Shown piece after piece: positions 9,868-18,496 of a stretch of DNA of 33,262 nucleotides; position 1 is the stretch's first letter; every line of letters begins with the position of its first letter. Position numbers and translations under genes: made by a program. Origin of the DNA: Haplomitrium mnioides (taxonomy: Eukaryota > Marchantiophyta > Haplomitriopsida > Calobryales). The notes beneath the pieces were generated by a model. That model saw nothing but the letters and a program-made list of their open reading frames with translations. It ran no database searches and was not told the DNA's origin. The DNA lies in the NCBI GenBank assembly GCA_049999725.1, contig JBNGIS010032195.1, positions 1 through 33,262 of the forward strand. The letters are read 5' to 3'.

Positions 9868-10182
9868 AAATGAAGATGAGAAGTTTGACTTGATGCCATG
9901 GTAGCCAATGGATAGAGGAGCATTGAAGTTACCGTTGACCTTATCTTTTTCTCGACCAACTGCAAGACACGCGGCGCCTTCTCCCATTCCGTGGTAACGG
10001 GATTACCGAACAATGAAGCCATGCGTCGTCGTCCCTTATTCCGAGCTAACGGGTATAACAACTATTCATCGGATCGGGCGTCGGAGGAGCAGCGCGCGAG
10101 GGGAGTATACCGTGATGGCCATCGAATTCTTCCAAGTTGATGCACGTGCAATCTTAGGGCGCGAGGCAGCTACATGCGAAGG

Positions 10183-10790
10183 GGAATCGCAACGAGGGGG
10201 CTGGATTGAGAATTCACTGACAAGACCACGTGAAGCAGGGGTACTAGCTCTAGGGGGCCAGGAGGATTTGGACGTGGACAAGAGGGGTGCCGAGGATCGC
10301 AAAGTGAGGAGCTCTGGATGCTCAGGCGATCCAGGGAACTCATCCTTGCCGGTAGACCAGAGCGCAAGGTTACTGATACGTGGCCTCGATTGAATTCTGG
10401 CCGGCTAAGACTTTGAGAGAGGCCACCATGGGAGGACTTGGGGTCGTCTCTGCATTCTCTGTGTAGGAGCATCATGACCCGAGGACAAGGAAATCGCAAC
10501 AAGGGGCGGCTGGGGTGGGAATCCAGTGAGGAACTACGTGAAGCATGGGTACTAGCTCCAAAGGGCTAGGGGGATTCAGACGTGGACTAGAGGGGCGTCG
10601 AGGATTGCAGAGTGAGGAGCTCTGGGTGCTTGGGCAATCCAAAGAACTCATCCTTGCCGGTGGACCAGAGCGGAGGGTTACTGATACGTTAGTTCGAAGG
10701 GATTTTGGTTGGTTATGACTTTGGGAGAGGCCGCCAAGTGAGGAGCTTGGGTTGTCTCTGCCATTTTTTGTGTGTGAGTATCAGCTTAGA
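10183..10790 (+). repeat. 306-bp tandem duplication in B 5' LTR
   Basis: Two successive units start at GAATCGCAACGAGG (about 10183) and GAAATCGCAACAAGG (about 10488). Both contain a GTACTAGCTC block, a GTGGAC.AGAGGGG block, GAGGAGCTCTGG, GAACTCATCCTTGCCGGT and TTACTGATACGT. The 3' LTR has the same pair at about 15928 and 16236. Solo LTR D has only one unit (20500-20720 on the minus strand). Confidence 0.85.
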
Positions 10791-11126
10791 GTGTTCGGAG
10801 GACACTCTAGTGTGTTTTCTTCAAGTGGAGCTGAGAGGCGGGGCTGTGCTAGTGCCTACGCGGGATGACCCATTGAGGCTCGAGGGTGGAATAGGCTACC
10901 TGCAGCTGGTAAAGCTATCTTCTAGAGGTGGAAGTCAAAGAAACTCTCTTCCTAGCCTAAGGAAGTAAAAGCAGAGCTTCTCGCGAGGGAAGTTAAAAAA
11001 CTATCTGGAGATGAGGGTGTGTGGGTTGTTGGGCTGCAATTGTAAGGCAGTGGAACTCATAAGGGAAGTATCATTTGGGAGAAATCCAGAGGGCCTTCAA
11101 GGACTCTGTTTTCTCTTGCACATAGT

Positions 11127-11134
11127 GTATAAAT
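11127..11134 (+). promoter_or_regulatory. TATA box of B 5' LTR
   Basis: GTATAAAT stands about 600 bases before the LTR end and is conserved in the 3' LTR at 16873-16880. A conserved AATAAA follows at 11481-11486 (17228-17233 in the other LTR), which gives a sensible U3-R-U5 layout: transcription start around 11160 and poly(A) signal about 320 bases later. Confidence 0.55.
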
Positions 11135-11480
11135 GTGTTGTTCATATCTGTGTAGTTAGATTTCCTTTCTGCATTGTGTTGTAGAGTTGTATTAGATTAG
11201 GAGACACAGATCAGTTGAGCAAACCCTGGGAACAACCTTGAAGGGGGGTCCAATCCCTTGACACAAGTCTGGTATCCTGGGGGTAAATGCTCTCTGGTCT
11301 GATTCTGTTGCATAGATTATGACTTAGTGCATTAGGATAGTTAGGATAATTTGGACCAGTGTTGTGACCACCCTGAGAGGGGGAGTCTAGACCTCTGGTA
11401 GTGATCAATTGTGCAGGTCACCAGCACCATTCTACCCAAGCACAAATAAGGTGGCAGGGCCTAAGTCATTGGGTCCTATG

Positions 11481-11486
11481 AATAAA
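11481..11486 (+). terminator. Poly(A) signal AATAAA of B LTR
   Basis: AATAAA is conserved at the equivalent place in the 3' LTR (17228-17233). There it would direct 3' end formation of the B transcript. Confidence 0.45.
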
Positions 11487-11737
11487 GCGGAAGAATCACA
11501 CAAATCACAACTGGGTGTAATGGATGTGGACTTGAGAGTGGTTGAATGTCTGACTTGAGTGTGAGAAGAAGAAGAGTGAGAAAAGCATACCAGGCCTGTA
11601 AGGAGAGGAAGATTTCTTAAGGTCTGAAAGTGGTAAATAGCAAGGGGCCATCTCGGAAAAGAACTTGAAAGCCCGTAAACATGTCCTCTCCTGCACTGAA
11701 AAGGTTAAGGACTGAAATAGGGGAGCGACATGAACTT

Positions 11738-11758
11738 TTTGGCGCTAGAAGAAGGGCC
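11738..11758 (+). promoter_or_regulatory. Primer binding site candidate of B, with following hairpin
   Basis: Seven bases after the LTR end the sequence reads TTTGGCGCTAGAAGAAGGGC. TGGCGC-type sites at this place are common in Tat/Athila-like elements, whereas initiator Met tRNA sites are TGGTATCAGAGC. The exact tRNA is not identified. It is followed at 11761-11776 by a perfect 6-bp hairpin (AGGTTT / AAACCT) with a GAAA loop, a GNRA-type tetraloop. Confidence 0.55.
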
Positions 11759-11797
11759 AAAGGTTTGAAAAAACCTAAGACCAACCCGAACTAGAGA

Positions 11798-13423
11798 GAC
11801 CACTTTGTGATCAAGAGACTCAAGTCAGCCTGTGAGAAGGTTACTTCCAAGAAACAAAGCAACTGGTGTGCGTCTGTTGAGGAAGAGTGGTGGGCAAAAG
11901 AGGCCAAGTTATCATATTGGGGAGGAGTGAAAGTTTTCTTCAATTGGAGCAATGGGTCATGGCCATGGGAGAAGAAAAAGACGGGCTAAACATGTGTGAG
12001 GATATTCTTCAGATGGTTCAAGCAGCAATAAAGACATAGAAGAGAGCTCTACATCTACCGTGGAAAGTGACAGTGACTCCTTTAGCAACAGCTCTGATGA
12101 ACCGAGATCTTCGAGAAAGAAGAAGCAAAGGTGGAAGCAAACGATCAAAAGGGCTGCCAAGGGAGAGAAGCTCGCTTAGCAAAATTGAGCTAAAAAATGG
12201 AGGTACTGCAGACCCTCCTTTTGAGCCTCACGTCAAATCTTCAGGGAGCTGACCAATTAGATGAATGGGTCGCAACCGAACCACCGAAGAGAATTGTTAT
12301 GGTGTGCTGGAATTGTGGCCAGCCTGGACATGTTTCCCCCAATTGCCCGGAACCATGGGGGCAGAAATATGAGTGCCCAATTACAATGCATTCCCAGTAT
12401 GAAGAGGAGGAAGCATTCTGGGTAAAGGAGGAGACCTCTGCCTCAGAAGAGTGTTGTCATGTAAAATCCAAAGCTAAATCCAAGTCTCACCGGAAGAGCA
12501 GTAGCAAGAAAAGGCGGAGGGCTAAGAAGGGTATGAATCAAGTGTGGTCATCCATGAGCGATTCTGAATACGAGGCAGAATACCCCACCTGGTTCTACCA
12601 GACACAAACCAAGGAGAAGTCAGACGGTGAGGACCTGAGGCATGTCCCGGAGCAACAATCACGAGGTGATCCAAATGAGCTCCAAGAGGGAGAAGCATCC
12701 TTGGTCGCGGTGCAGGATCTCACGAATTACGTCATTCAAGCGGAGGCAGAGGAATCAAGACCTGAAGAAGAGGACTCCGCGCACCAATCAAGGGACCATA
12801 GAAGAGCCCCACTAAGGCAAGGAGGAGATGGCGCAACTGAACCTCATTTCCCCCAAGAGGAGGACCCACCGGAAGACCAATGTTGGTCGAGCCCCAAACC
12901 TGAACTGCGAGGGGGGTCGACGACGATGTACCCGGATGCAGAAAGTCATGACGAGCACCTGTTAAGTGTTGTCAAGTTAGAGGCTCCTCAAGTGGTGGAA
13001 TGCACGTTAATGAAAATAATCAGTTGCAGCCTGGAGGATCCGAAGGTTTTGGAAGATGAGCCCAATCTCAATCCAGAGAAGAAGCTCACCTTGATATAGC
13101 CCAAGGATCTTGGTGACAGTGAAGGAATTGTTGCAGGCATCCCCGTCACCACCAACATTGTATGTAACTGCAAGGTTACAGGCCCGAAGTACAGTTCCTT
13201 TGTGTATGCTTATCTGATTAGTTGTTCCTTGTGGGTGTGTGTTGGGCGTGCCCCCAAGCCAAGGGAAACATGCCAGCAAAGGGATCCCATATCTGAGGGC
13301 TGGTTCACGGTGCAAAAGGGAATGCAGCAAGGCATGTTGCTGCAGAGACCTCATATTCCCCTCAAACCAAAATCTAGAAGCACGACTTTTGTGTGGGATT
13401 CAGGGAAGAGGCTGAGCGAGTAG
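11798..13423 (+). pseudogene. Gag-like protein of element B with intact CCHC zinc knuckle
   Basis: Three pieces follow each other. 11798-11989 (frame of 11798) is rich in Trp, Lys and Glu. 12000-12180 (another frame) is Ser/Asp-rich and then basic. 12197-13423 returns to the first frame with one TAG at 13097-13099. In the third piece, counting from the Met at 12197, CWNCGQPGHVSPNC has Cys37, Cys40, His45 and Cys50, the complete CX2CX4HX4C zinc knuckle of nucleocapsid proteins. A Lys/Arg/Ser run follows at about residues 89-112, then a long acidic, Pro-rich part. After the TAG the frame stays open to 13423. No protease or polymerase motif is seen. The protein probably bound element RNA. Two frameshifts and one stop make it a pseudogene, but the zinc-binding residues are all kept. 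The 12197-13099 piece alone could give a 300-residue protein. Confidence 0.7.
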
Positions 13424-13583
13424 AATGCCCATAGGTAAGTTGTTTGGGTGTTAGTGTGTGTTTTGTCGGAGGGTGTTTCGTGGGGTTGTTTTGCAAGAGA
13501 TACAGAGCCGAGCCAACAACCAGCAGCAGAAGCACCAAAAAATTGAGGGAGACAAAGTGTGTTCGCGGGGACGCTTCACACTT

Positions 13584-13596
13584 GAAGGGGGAGTTA
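13584..13596 (+). promoter_or_regulatory. Polypurine tract of B
   Basis: GAAGGGGGAG (13584-13593) plus TTA lies directly before the 3' LTR start TGTCAG. The context CTTGAAGGGGGAG is a familiar plus-strand primer of plant copia elements, in some tension with the non-copia primer site. Confidence 0.75.
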
Positions 13597-15145
13597 TGTC
13601 AGCATGTGGTTTAGAGCACTAAAGCTGAATGCACGAAATCAGAAGCACCATTGACAATATGTCCCCTTTGCGAGTGTGAAGGCCTCTCAGGAACATCTGA
13701 TTACTCTCAAACAACTAATAAGAGTAGGGTGCATGAGTCCTGGGAGGGAAACAGGATCATGGCGGAAGAGTGAAGAGAGAGCAGTGATTGTTAGCTAGGA
13801 GAGGGGCCTCATTTTCAAATTCGAAGCAGGCCAGCGAGAATCCGTGGGCCTAAGGAGGATACGGGGATCAGAGCATGGGGAGAAGAAACAGAGCAGCCAT
13901 CTATGGCGAAGCGATCGCAAGAGGAAGAACAATGGATCAACAACAAGGAAGTCCGAAGGCACTCCGAAGAAAGGCAGATCGCGGGGGTCCTACAGCGGCC
14001 ACAAATCGGGAAGCAAGGATCAGAAGCTGAAAGGAGGAGGTGAGATGGTCACGAGGGCGAGCAAGGCCAAGGAAGAGGGACGCCTCGATCCTGCAAGCAG
14101 GAGCGAGCCCTGCAAGATCCGATCGAAAACTCCATTCGAGTTTGCGAGTCCTGGCGAAAGAGTGGAGTCTCCGAAAGGTCCCGCGAGATTCCACAGAAAC
14201 GTGGCGTCTCCAGAGCCGTTCGCGGGATTCCACGGACAACGTGGTGGCACTAGGAGGCCCGCGAATCTGCGGAAAGGCGCCTCCCTAAGTGGGAAGCCCA
14301 CTTAACGGGAGTCCGATTCGTCTTACGACGTAGGGACCTCGGTTAAGAGGGATCCGCGAGGAACCCAACAGGGGAGCAAAGAGGAGGGCCCGAAATAGCG
14401 ACTTATCGCGGGTCTGGCCGAAGGAAAACGGGAGAGTGCCGGAAGGACGACATATCGAAGATCCGAGCGGAGGAGGAGCGCGGAAACCGAAGGGGTGACT
14501 TAGCGCGGACTCGTCAAGAGGAAACACAGAGGAGAGCCGAAAGGGGGACAAATCACCAATCTGACCGAATAAGAGCGAGTGAAGGCGAAAAGGCGACTTG
14601 TCGATGAACCGGTTCAAACGATGCACATCAATGGCAAAGCGGTGACCCATCGCAAACTGTCCAACGGGAAGAAGGCTGAGCCAGAAGGGCAATATAGCGC
14701 CTATCCGGTGGGGAAAACGAAGAGCACGGCAAAAGAACGATCTATCGGCGAGCGAGATGAGAGCGGCCAGAAAACAAAGCTAACGCCGGTACGACTGACG
14801 GAGGAGCTAGCGGCGCCGAAAGGGTGACTCTTTGCCGCTTTGGCAACCAGAAGGGTGAAAGTTTGATGGGGTGCGGCCGGCATCCAAAAGTTTGAAAGGG
14901 GTGAACGGTCCGAAAAGGCATTGTAGTTCTTATATCGAGATTTCGGAAGTGTTAACAAAGATAGCCTCGGGCGCGCGCGTAGTTCTTACTTCGAAGGTAC
15001 AACAAAATGGCAACATTGGGATAGTTCTTATTCGGCGAGTTGGGTAAGTCTGTAGGTTCTCTTTGGGTGACATGGCGAGCTTAGGAAGTTCGCGCGAGGC
15101 TTCGGAAACGTGGCGCGCTGAGGAGCTTGGTTGTGTTTCCGAAGG

Positions 15146-15510
15146 TCAACTTCGGAAGAAGGGTCCGCAAGACGGTCCGCCTACCCCTTTGCGGGGCGGC
15201 ATCGTACGGCGGCCTTTGGACGACGTGGCGCCTTCGAAAGCACGCATGGGGTTCCGAGGGTCAACCTCGAAAGGAGGTCAGCCGACGATCCGCCTACCCC
15301 TTTGCGGGGCGGCGTCGGACAGCGTCCTTTGGATGATGTGGCGACTCCAGGGACCCTGAAGCATTTCACGGGACACGCGGCGCAAGGAGGAGAGTTCACC
15401 TGACCTCGGACAACGTGCGGGTCAACTACGGAAGGAGAGGTCAGCGTGACGGTTAGCCTACCCTCTTACGGGGCGGCGTCAGACAACGGTGCAGCGGACG
15501 ACGTGGCGCG
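15146..15510 (+). repeat. Three diverged 85-bp units in B 3' LTR
   Basis: Units start near 15146, 15259 and 15420 and match the units of the 5' LTR one for one. Each has a GTCAAC..CGGAAG opening, a CGCCTACCCC-type centre and a GACGT.GCG end. Spacing (about 113 and 161) equals that of the other LTR. Confidence 0.8.
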
Positions 15511-15927
15511 AGGAGAAGAAAGAAGGATCTACGGAGGAATCTGTAGAGATTCCGTAGAGTGGGTTCCGTGGGGCACTTCGGAACTCGGTTTTGCAGCGCC
15601 TCTTCGGACTCGGTTCTGCGGGAATCTACGGAATCTCTTCTCGCAAGATTCCTCAGAGCTCCTCGTTGAAGTTATTGTTGACCTTGTCTTTTTCTCAACC
15701 AACTGCAGGACACATGGCGCCTTCTCCCATTCCGTGGTAACGAGATTACCGAGCAGTGAAGCCACATGTCGTCGTCCCCTATTCCAAGCTAACGGCCATA
15801 ACGACGATTCATCAGATTGGGCGTCGGGGGAGCAACGCACGAGGGGAGTATACCTTGGTGGCCATCGAATTCTTTCAGGTTGATGCATGGGTATTCTCAG
15901 GGCGCAAGGCAACTGCATGCAAAGGAG

Positions 15928-16530
15928 AATCGCAATGAGGGGGGCTGGATTGAGAATTCACTGACAAGACCACGTGAAGCAAGGGTACTAGCTCCAAGAG
16001 GCCAGGGGGATTCGGATGTGGACTGGAGGGGCGCCCGATGATCGCAGAATGAGGAGCTCTGGATGCTTGGGCAATCTAGGGAACTCATCCTTGCCGGTGG
16101 ACCAGAGCGGAGGGTTACTGATACGTGGCCTCGATTGAATTCTGGCCGGCTATGACTTCGGGAGAGGCCACTATGGGAGGATTTGGGGTCGTCTCTGCAT
16201 TCTCTGTGTAGGAGCATCATGACCTGAGGACAAGGAAATCGCAACAAGGGGTGGCTGAGGTGGGAATCCAGTGAGGAACTACGTGAAGCATGGGTACTAG
16301 CTCCAGGGGGCTGGGGGGATTCGGACGTGGACTAGAAGGGCGCCGAGGATTGCAGAGTGAGGAGCTCTGGGTGCTCGGGCAATCCAATGAACTCATCCTT
16401 GCCAGTGGACCAGAGTGGAGGGTTACTGATATGTTAGTTTGAAGAGATTTCGGTTGGTTATGACTTTGGGAGAGGCCGCCAAGTGAGAAGCTTGGGGTTG
16501 TCTCTGCCATTCTTTGTGTGTGAGTATCAG
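15928..16530 (+). repeat. 308-bp tandem duplication in B 3' LTR
   Basis: This is the counterpart of the pair at 10183-10790. Units begin at GAATCGCAATGAGG and GAAATCGCAACAAGG. They share GAGGAGCTCTGG and GAACTCATCCTTGCC blocks. Confidence 0.82.
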
Positions 16531-17490
16531 CCCAGAGTGTTCGGAGGACACTCTAGTGTGTTTTCTTCAAGTGGAGCTGAGAGGGAGGGCTGTGCTAGTG
16601 CCTGCGCGGGATGACCCGTTGAGGCTCGAGGGTGGAGTGGGCTACCTGCAGCTGGTAAAGCTGTCTTCCAAAGGTGGAAGTCAAAGAAACTCTCTTCCTA
16701 GCCTAAGGAAGTAAAAGCAGGGCTTCTCGCGAGGGAAGTTAAAAAACTATCTGGAGAGGAGGGTGTGTGGGTTGCTGGGCTGCAGTTGTAAGGCAGCGGG
16801 ACTCATAAGAGAAGTATCATTTGGTAGAAATCTAGAGGGCCTTCAAGGACTCTGTTTTCTCTTGCACATAGTGTATAAATGTGTTGTTCATATCTGTGTA
16901 GTTAGATTTCCTTTCTGCATTGTGTTGTAGAGTTGTATTAGATTAGGAGACATAGATCAGTTGAGTAGACCTTGGGAACAGCCTTGAAGGGGGAGTCCAA
17001 TCCCTTGACACAAGTCTGGTATCTTGGGGGTAAATGCTCTCTGGTCTGATTCTGTTGCATAGATTATGACTTAGTGCATTAGGATAGTTAGGATAATTTG
17101 GACCAGTGCTGTGACCACCCTGAGAGGGGGAGTCAAGACCTCTGGTAGTAATCAATTGTGCAAGTCACCAGCACCATTCTGCCTAAACACAAATAAGGTG
17201 GCAAGGCCTAAGTCATTGGGTCCTATGAATAAAGCGCAAGAATTACACAAATCACAACTGGGTATAATGGATGTGGACTTGAGAGTGGTTGAATGTCTGA
17301 CTTGAGTATGAGAAGAAGAAGAGTGAGAAAAGCATACCAGGCCTGTAAGGAGAGGAAGAGTTCTTAAGGTCTGAAAGTGGTAACTGGCAAGGGGCCATCT
17401 CAGAAAAGAACCTGAAAGCCCGTAAATATGTACTCCCCTACACTCAAAACAGGGTCTGAAAAGGTTTAGGCCTGAAATAGAGGAGCGACA

Positions 17491-17837
17491 AAGGTTCTAA
17501 AGATAAGGACATGTGCCAAAAAGATAACTAAAGAGATGGAAGGTTCTAAGGATAAGGACATATGGTAGAAGGAGAACAAAAGTAAAGGGTGGTCCAATCA
17601 GAGTGAGAGAGAAAAGAAGGGTCCAATTAGAAGATGATAGAAAAGGAACCAATGGGGTTCCTCCACCTCTGTAAGCAAAGTGCTTTCTCTCAAGTATATA
17701 AAGAAGGGAGAGTGCTTTGTTTGGCATCATCTCTTACCTTGTGGGTTCTTGAAGTTCCTTTGTGCTTCTCTTATGCTAACTTGTATGTGTTGTACTTGTG
17801 CTAACATGTGTGCATAATGTGGGTGTGTAGTGTTACA
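17491..17837 (+). repeat. 5' LTR of element A, second part, with right AAGGT
   Basis: 17491-17495 is the right target duplication of B. From 17496 the A LTR continues exactly where 5461 stopped and ends GTTACA at 17832-17837. A well-kept TATATAAA lies at 17695-17702, about 140 bases before the LTR end. Joined with 5234-5461 the LTR is 570 bp, matching 569 and about 565 bp for the other copies. Confidence 0.92.
17695..17702 (+). promoter_or_regulatory. TATA box of element A 5' LTR
   Basis: TATATAAA is followed by GAAGGGAGAGTG. The equivalent positions read TATACAAAG in A' (about 9565) and TAAATAAAG in the 3' LTR (about 25925), so only this copy keeps a canonical box. Four G-box-like motifs lie upstream in the complete LTRs. 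Confidence 0.6.
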
Positions 17838-17838
17838 A

Positions 17839-17850
17839 TGGTATAAGATC
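17839..17850 (+). promoter_or_regulatory. Primer binding site of element A
   Basis: TGGTATAAGATC follows the LTR end GTTACA after one base. It differs at two positions from TGGTATCAGAGC, the site complementary to the 3' end of initiator Met tRNA used by many plant LTR elements. Confidence 0.85.
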
Positions 17851-17855
17851 TTGGT

Positions 17856-18000
17856 CTTCTCTAAAGAGTGTGGATTACCTCTCTTTGGAGAAGTACTTAA
17901 AACCTTTTTGAGTAGTGGAATCTCCACTTTGTATTAACTCCATTAGAGTTAAACTATCAAGTTTTCATGAATAAAGAATAGTGGATATCCCATCCTTTGT
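17856..18000 (+). promoter_or_regulatory. Chain of five RNA hairpins in the leader of A
   Basis: Same structure as in A'. Hairpin 1: 17856-17868 with 17881-17893. Hairpin 2: 17894-17900 with 17908-17914. Hairpin 3: 17914-17919 with 17923-17928. Hairpin 4: 17934-17940 with 17946-17952. Hairpin 5: 17971-17979 with 17992-18000, one mispair, loop with GGATATCC. Differences from A' in stems 2 and 4 exchange a Watson-Crick pair for G-U or the reverse, so pairing is kept. The likely role is RNA packaging or dimerisation (inference). Confidence 0.7.
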
Positions 18001-18112
18001 ACATGAAGATAATAAGTTTGACTTAATGTTATGGTAGCCAATAGATAGAGGACCATTTGTACCTTCTAAAATTATTTTATTAACTCTTTTTAGCATTTGT
18101 GTGTTTAATATT

Positions 18113-18468
18113 GACTAACATTTCTTTCGTCAATTTCTAGTGTATAACTTTGGTGATGACTTTATGGTTTTTGTGATGGAATCAAGAGAACCTGTCATCT
18201 TACCTGTGGTAAACTATAGTGTTACATGGGAGTGTTTTATTTATATTTTGTGGTAGAAAGGAAAATGGATTTGAACCAAGCTCCTCTAGAAGAGTTCAAC
18301 TCCAAATATCATATTTCTATTAGAGTAGCGCCTAAGAAAATGCAATGTGATTTTCTTGTTCGTAAGTTTGGAGAGAGGTTCTGTAATGCGGTGTTAGCAT
18401 CCCTTAAACCTTTTACTTTACCTATTCTTCACAATTGGAATGTGTACATATTTGTGTTTGTATAAGTT
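18113..18468 (+). pseudogene. Pre-gag ORF of element A: two tandem copies of the B3-like domain
   Basis: First copy, in the frame of 18125: FRQFLVYNFGDDF, then VILPVV and WECFIYIL, stop at 18254-18256. Second copy, in another frame to the stop at 18466-18468: ISIRVAPKK, DFLVRKFGERF, FTLPILHNWNVYIF. Both match the single copy in element C (7044-7274); copy 1 also shows DNA similarity, for example around GTGTAT.ACTT.GGTGATGA. The unit lies between the leader hairpins and gag, where Ty3/gypsy elements normally have no gene. A stop inside copy 1 (18116-18118) and the frame change between copies show decay. Possible origins are a captured host DNA-binding gene or a lineage-specific leader protein. 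The B3 suggestion is unverified. Confidence 0.5.
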
Positions 18469-18496
18469 TTAGAGGGCTAAACTATGACATAACAAC

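Larger units (their letters stand above)
9136..9920 (+). mobile_element. Element A': truncated second copy of family A in the LTR of B
   Basis: A complete A-type LTR (9136-9704) is followed by a primer site and the first 200 bases of the A leader, then breaks off near 9920 into B sequence. The left junction is sharp (GTGGCGCGA then TGTAAC). The B sequence missing at the right junction corresponds to 15512-15664 of the 3' LTR. So A' inserted whole and a later deletion removed its body and 150 bases of B. No right target duplication survives. Confidence 0.85.
5462..11730 (+). repeat. 5' LTR of element B, interrupted by C and A'
   Basis: LTR sequence occupies 5462-6660, 8411-9135 and about 9921-11730. 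Together these make about 3.73 kb against 3.89 kb for the 3' LTR. The difference matches a missing block equivalent to 15512-15664 of the 3' LTR, lost at the A' junction. It ends GCGACA at 11725-11730, right before the interior. The left two thirds are GC-rich, with frequent CpG and ACGTGGC motifs. The copies differ by roughly one base in ten in the first 200 bases compared by eye. Long ORFs inside it are not genes: no motif is visible and several frames on both strands are open together. Confidence 0.88.
5462..17490 (+). mobile_element. Element B: long-LTR, gag-only retrotransposon inserted in A
   Basis: B is bounded by two related LTRs beginning TGTCAG and ending GCGACA, and by the 5-bp duplication AAGGT. 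The uninterrupted 3' LTR is 3894 bp, unusually long. The interior (11731-13596) is only 1.87 kb and holds a primer-site candidate, a gag-like ORF with an intact CCHC zinc knuckle, and a purine tract. There is no trace of protease, reverse transcriptase or integrase, so B would have needed enzymes in trans. It fits the plant class described as TR-GAG (terminal-repeat elements with a GAG domain), or a LARD with a gag gene. The superfamily is not clear: the purine tract resembles copia, the primer site resembles Tat/Athila. Its 5' LTR is interrupted by C and A'. Confidence 0.88.
13597..17490 (+). repeat. 3' LTR of element B, uninterrupted (3894 bp)
   Basis: It begins TGTCAG after the purine tract and ends GCGACA just before the right AAGGT duplication. 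It gives the empty sites for C (about 14781) and A' (about 15511) and therefore the history of the 5' LTR. It contains the three 85-bp units (15146-15510), the 308-bp tandem duplication (about 15928-16530), TATA at 16873-16880 and AATAAA at 17228-17233. ORFs up to 153 codons are open here on both strands but are not supported as genes. Confidence 0.92.

Noticed and set aside
13844-14305. 153-codon plus-strand ORF (and overlapping ORFs on both strands to 14827)
   Set aside because: Lies in the GC-rich LTR of B; several frames on both strands are open together, no motif is visible, and the equivalent region of the 5' LTR is broken.
15063-15403. Three overlapping ORFs with similar Arg/Gly-rich peptides
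   Set aside because: They are frames of the tandem 85-bp units, not genes.
18095-18135. Branch-point-like TTGACTAAC and TTTCTAG as an intron end in the leader of A
   Set aside because: The stretch aligns with coding sequence of element C, so the splice-like signals are probably chance.
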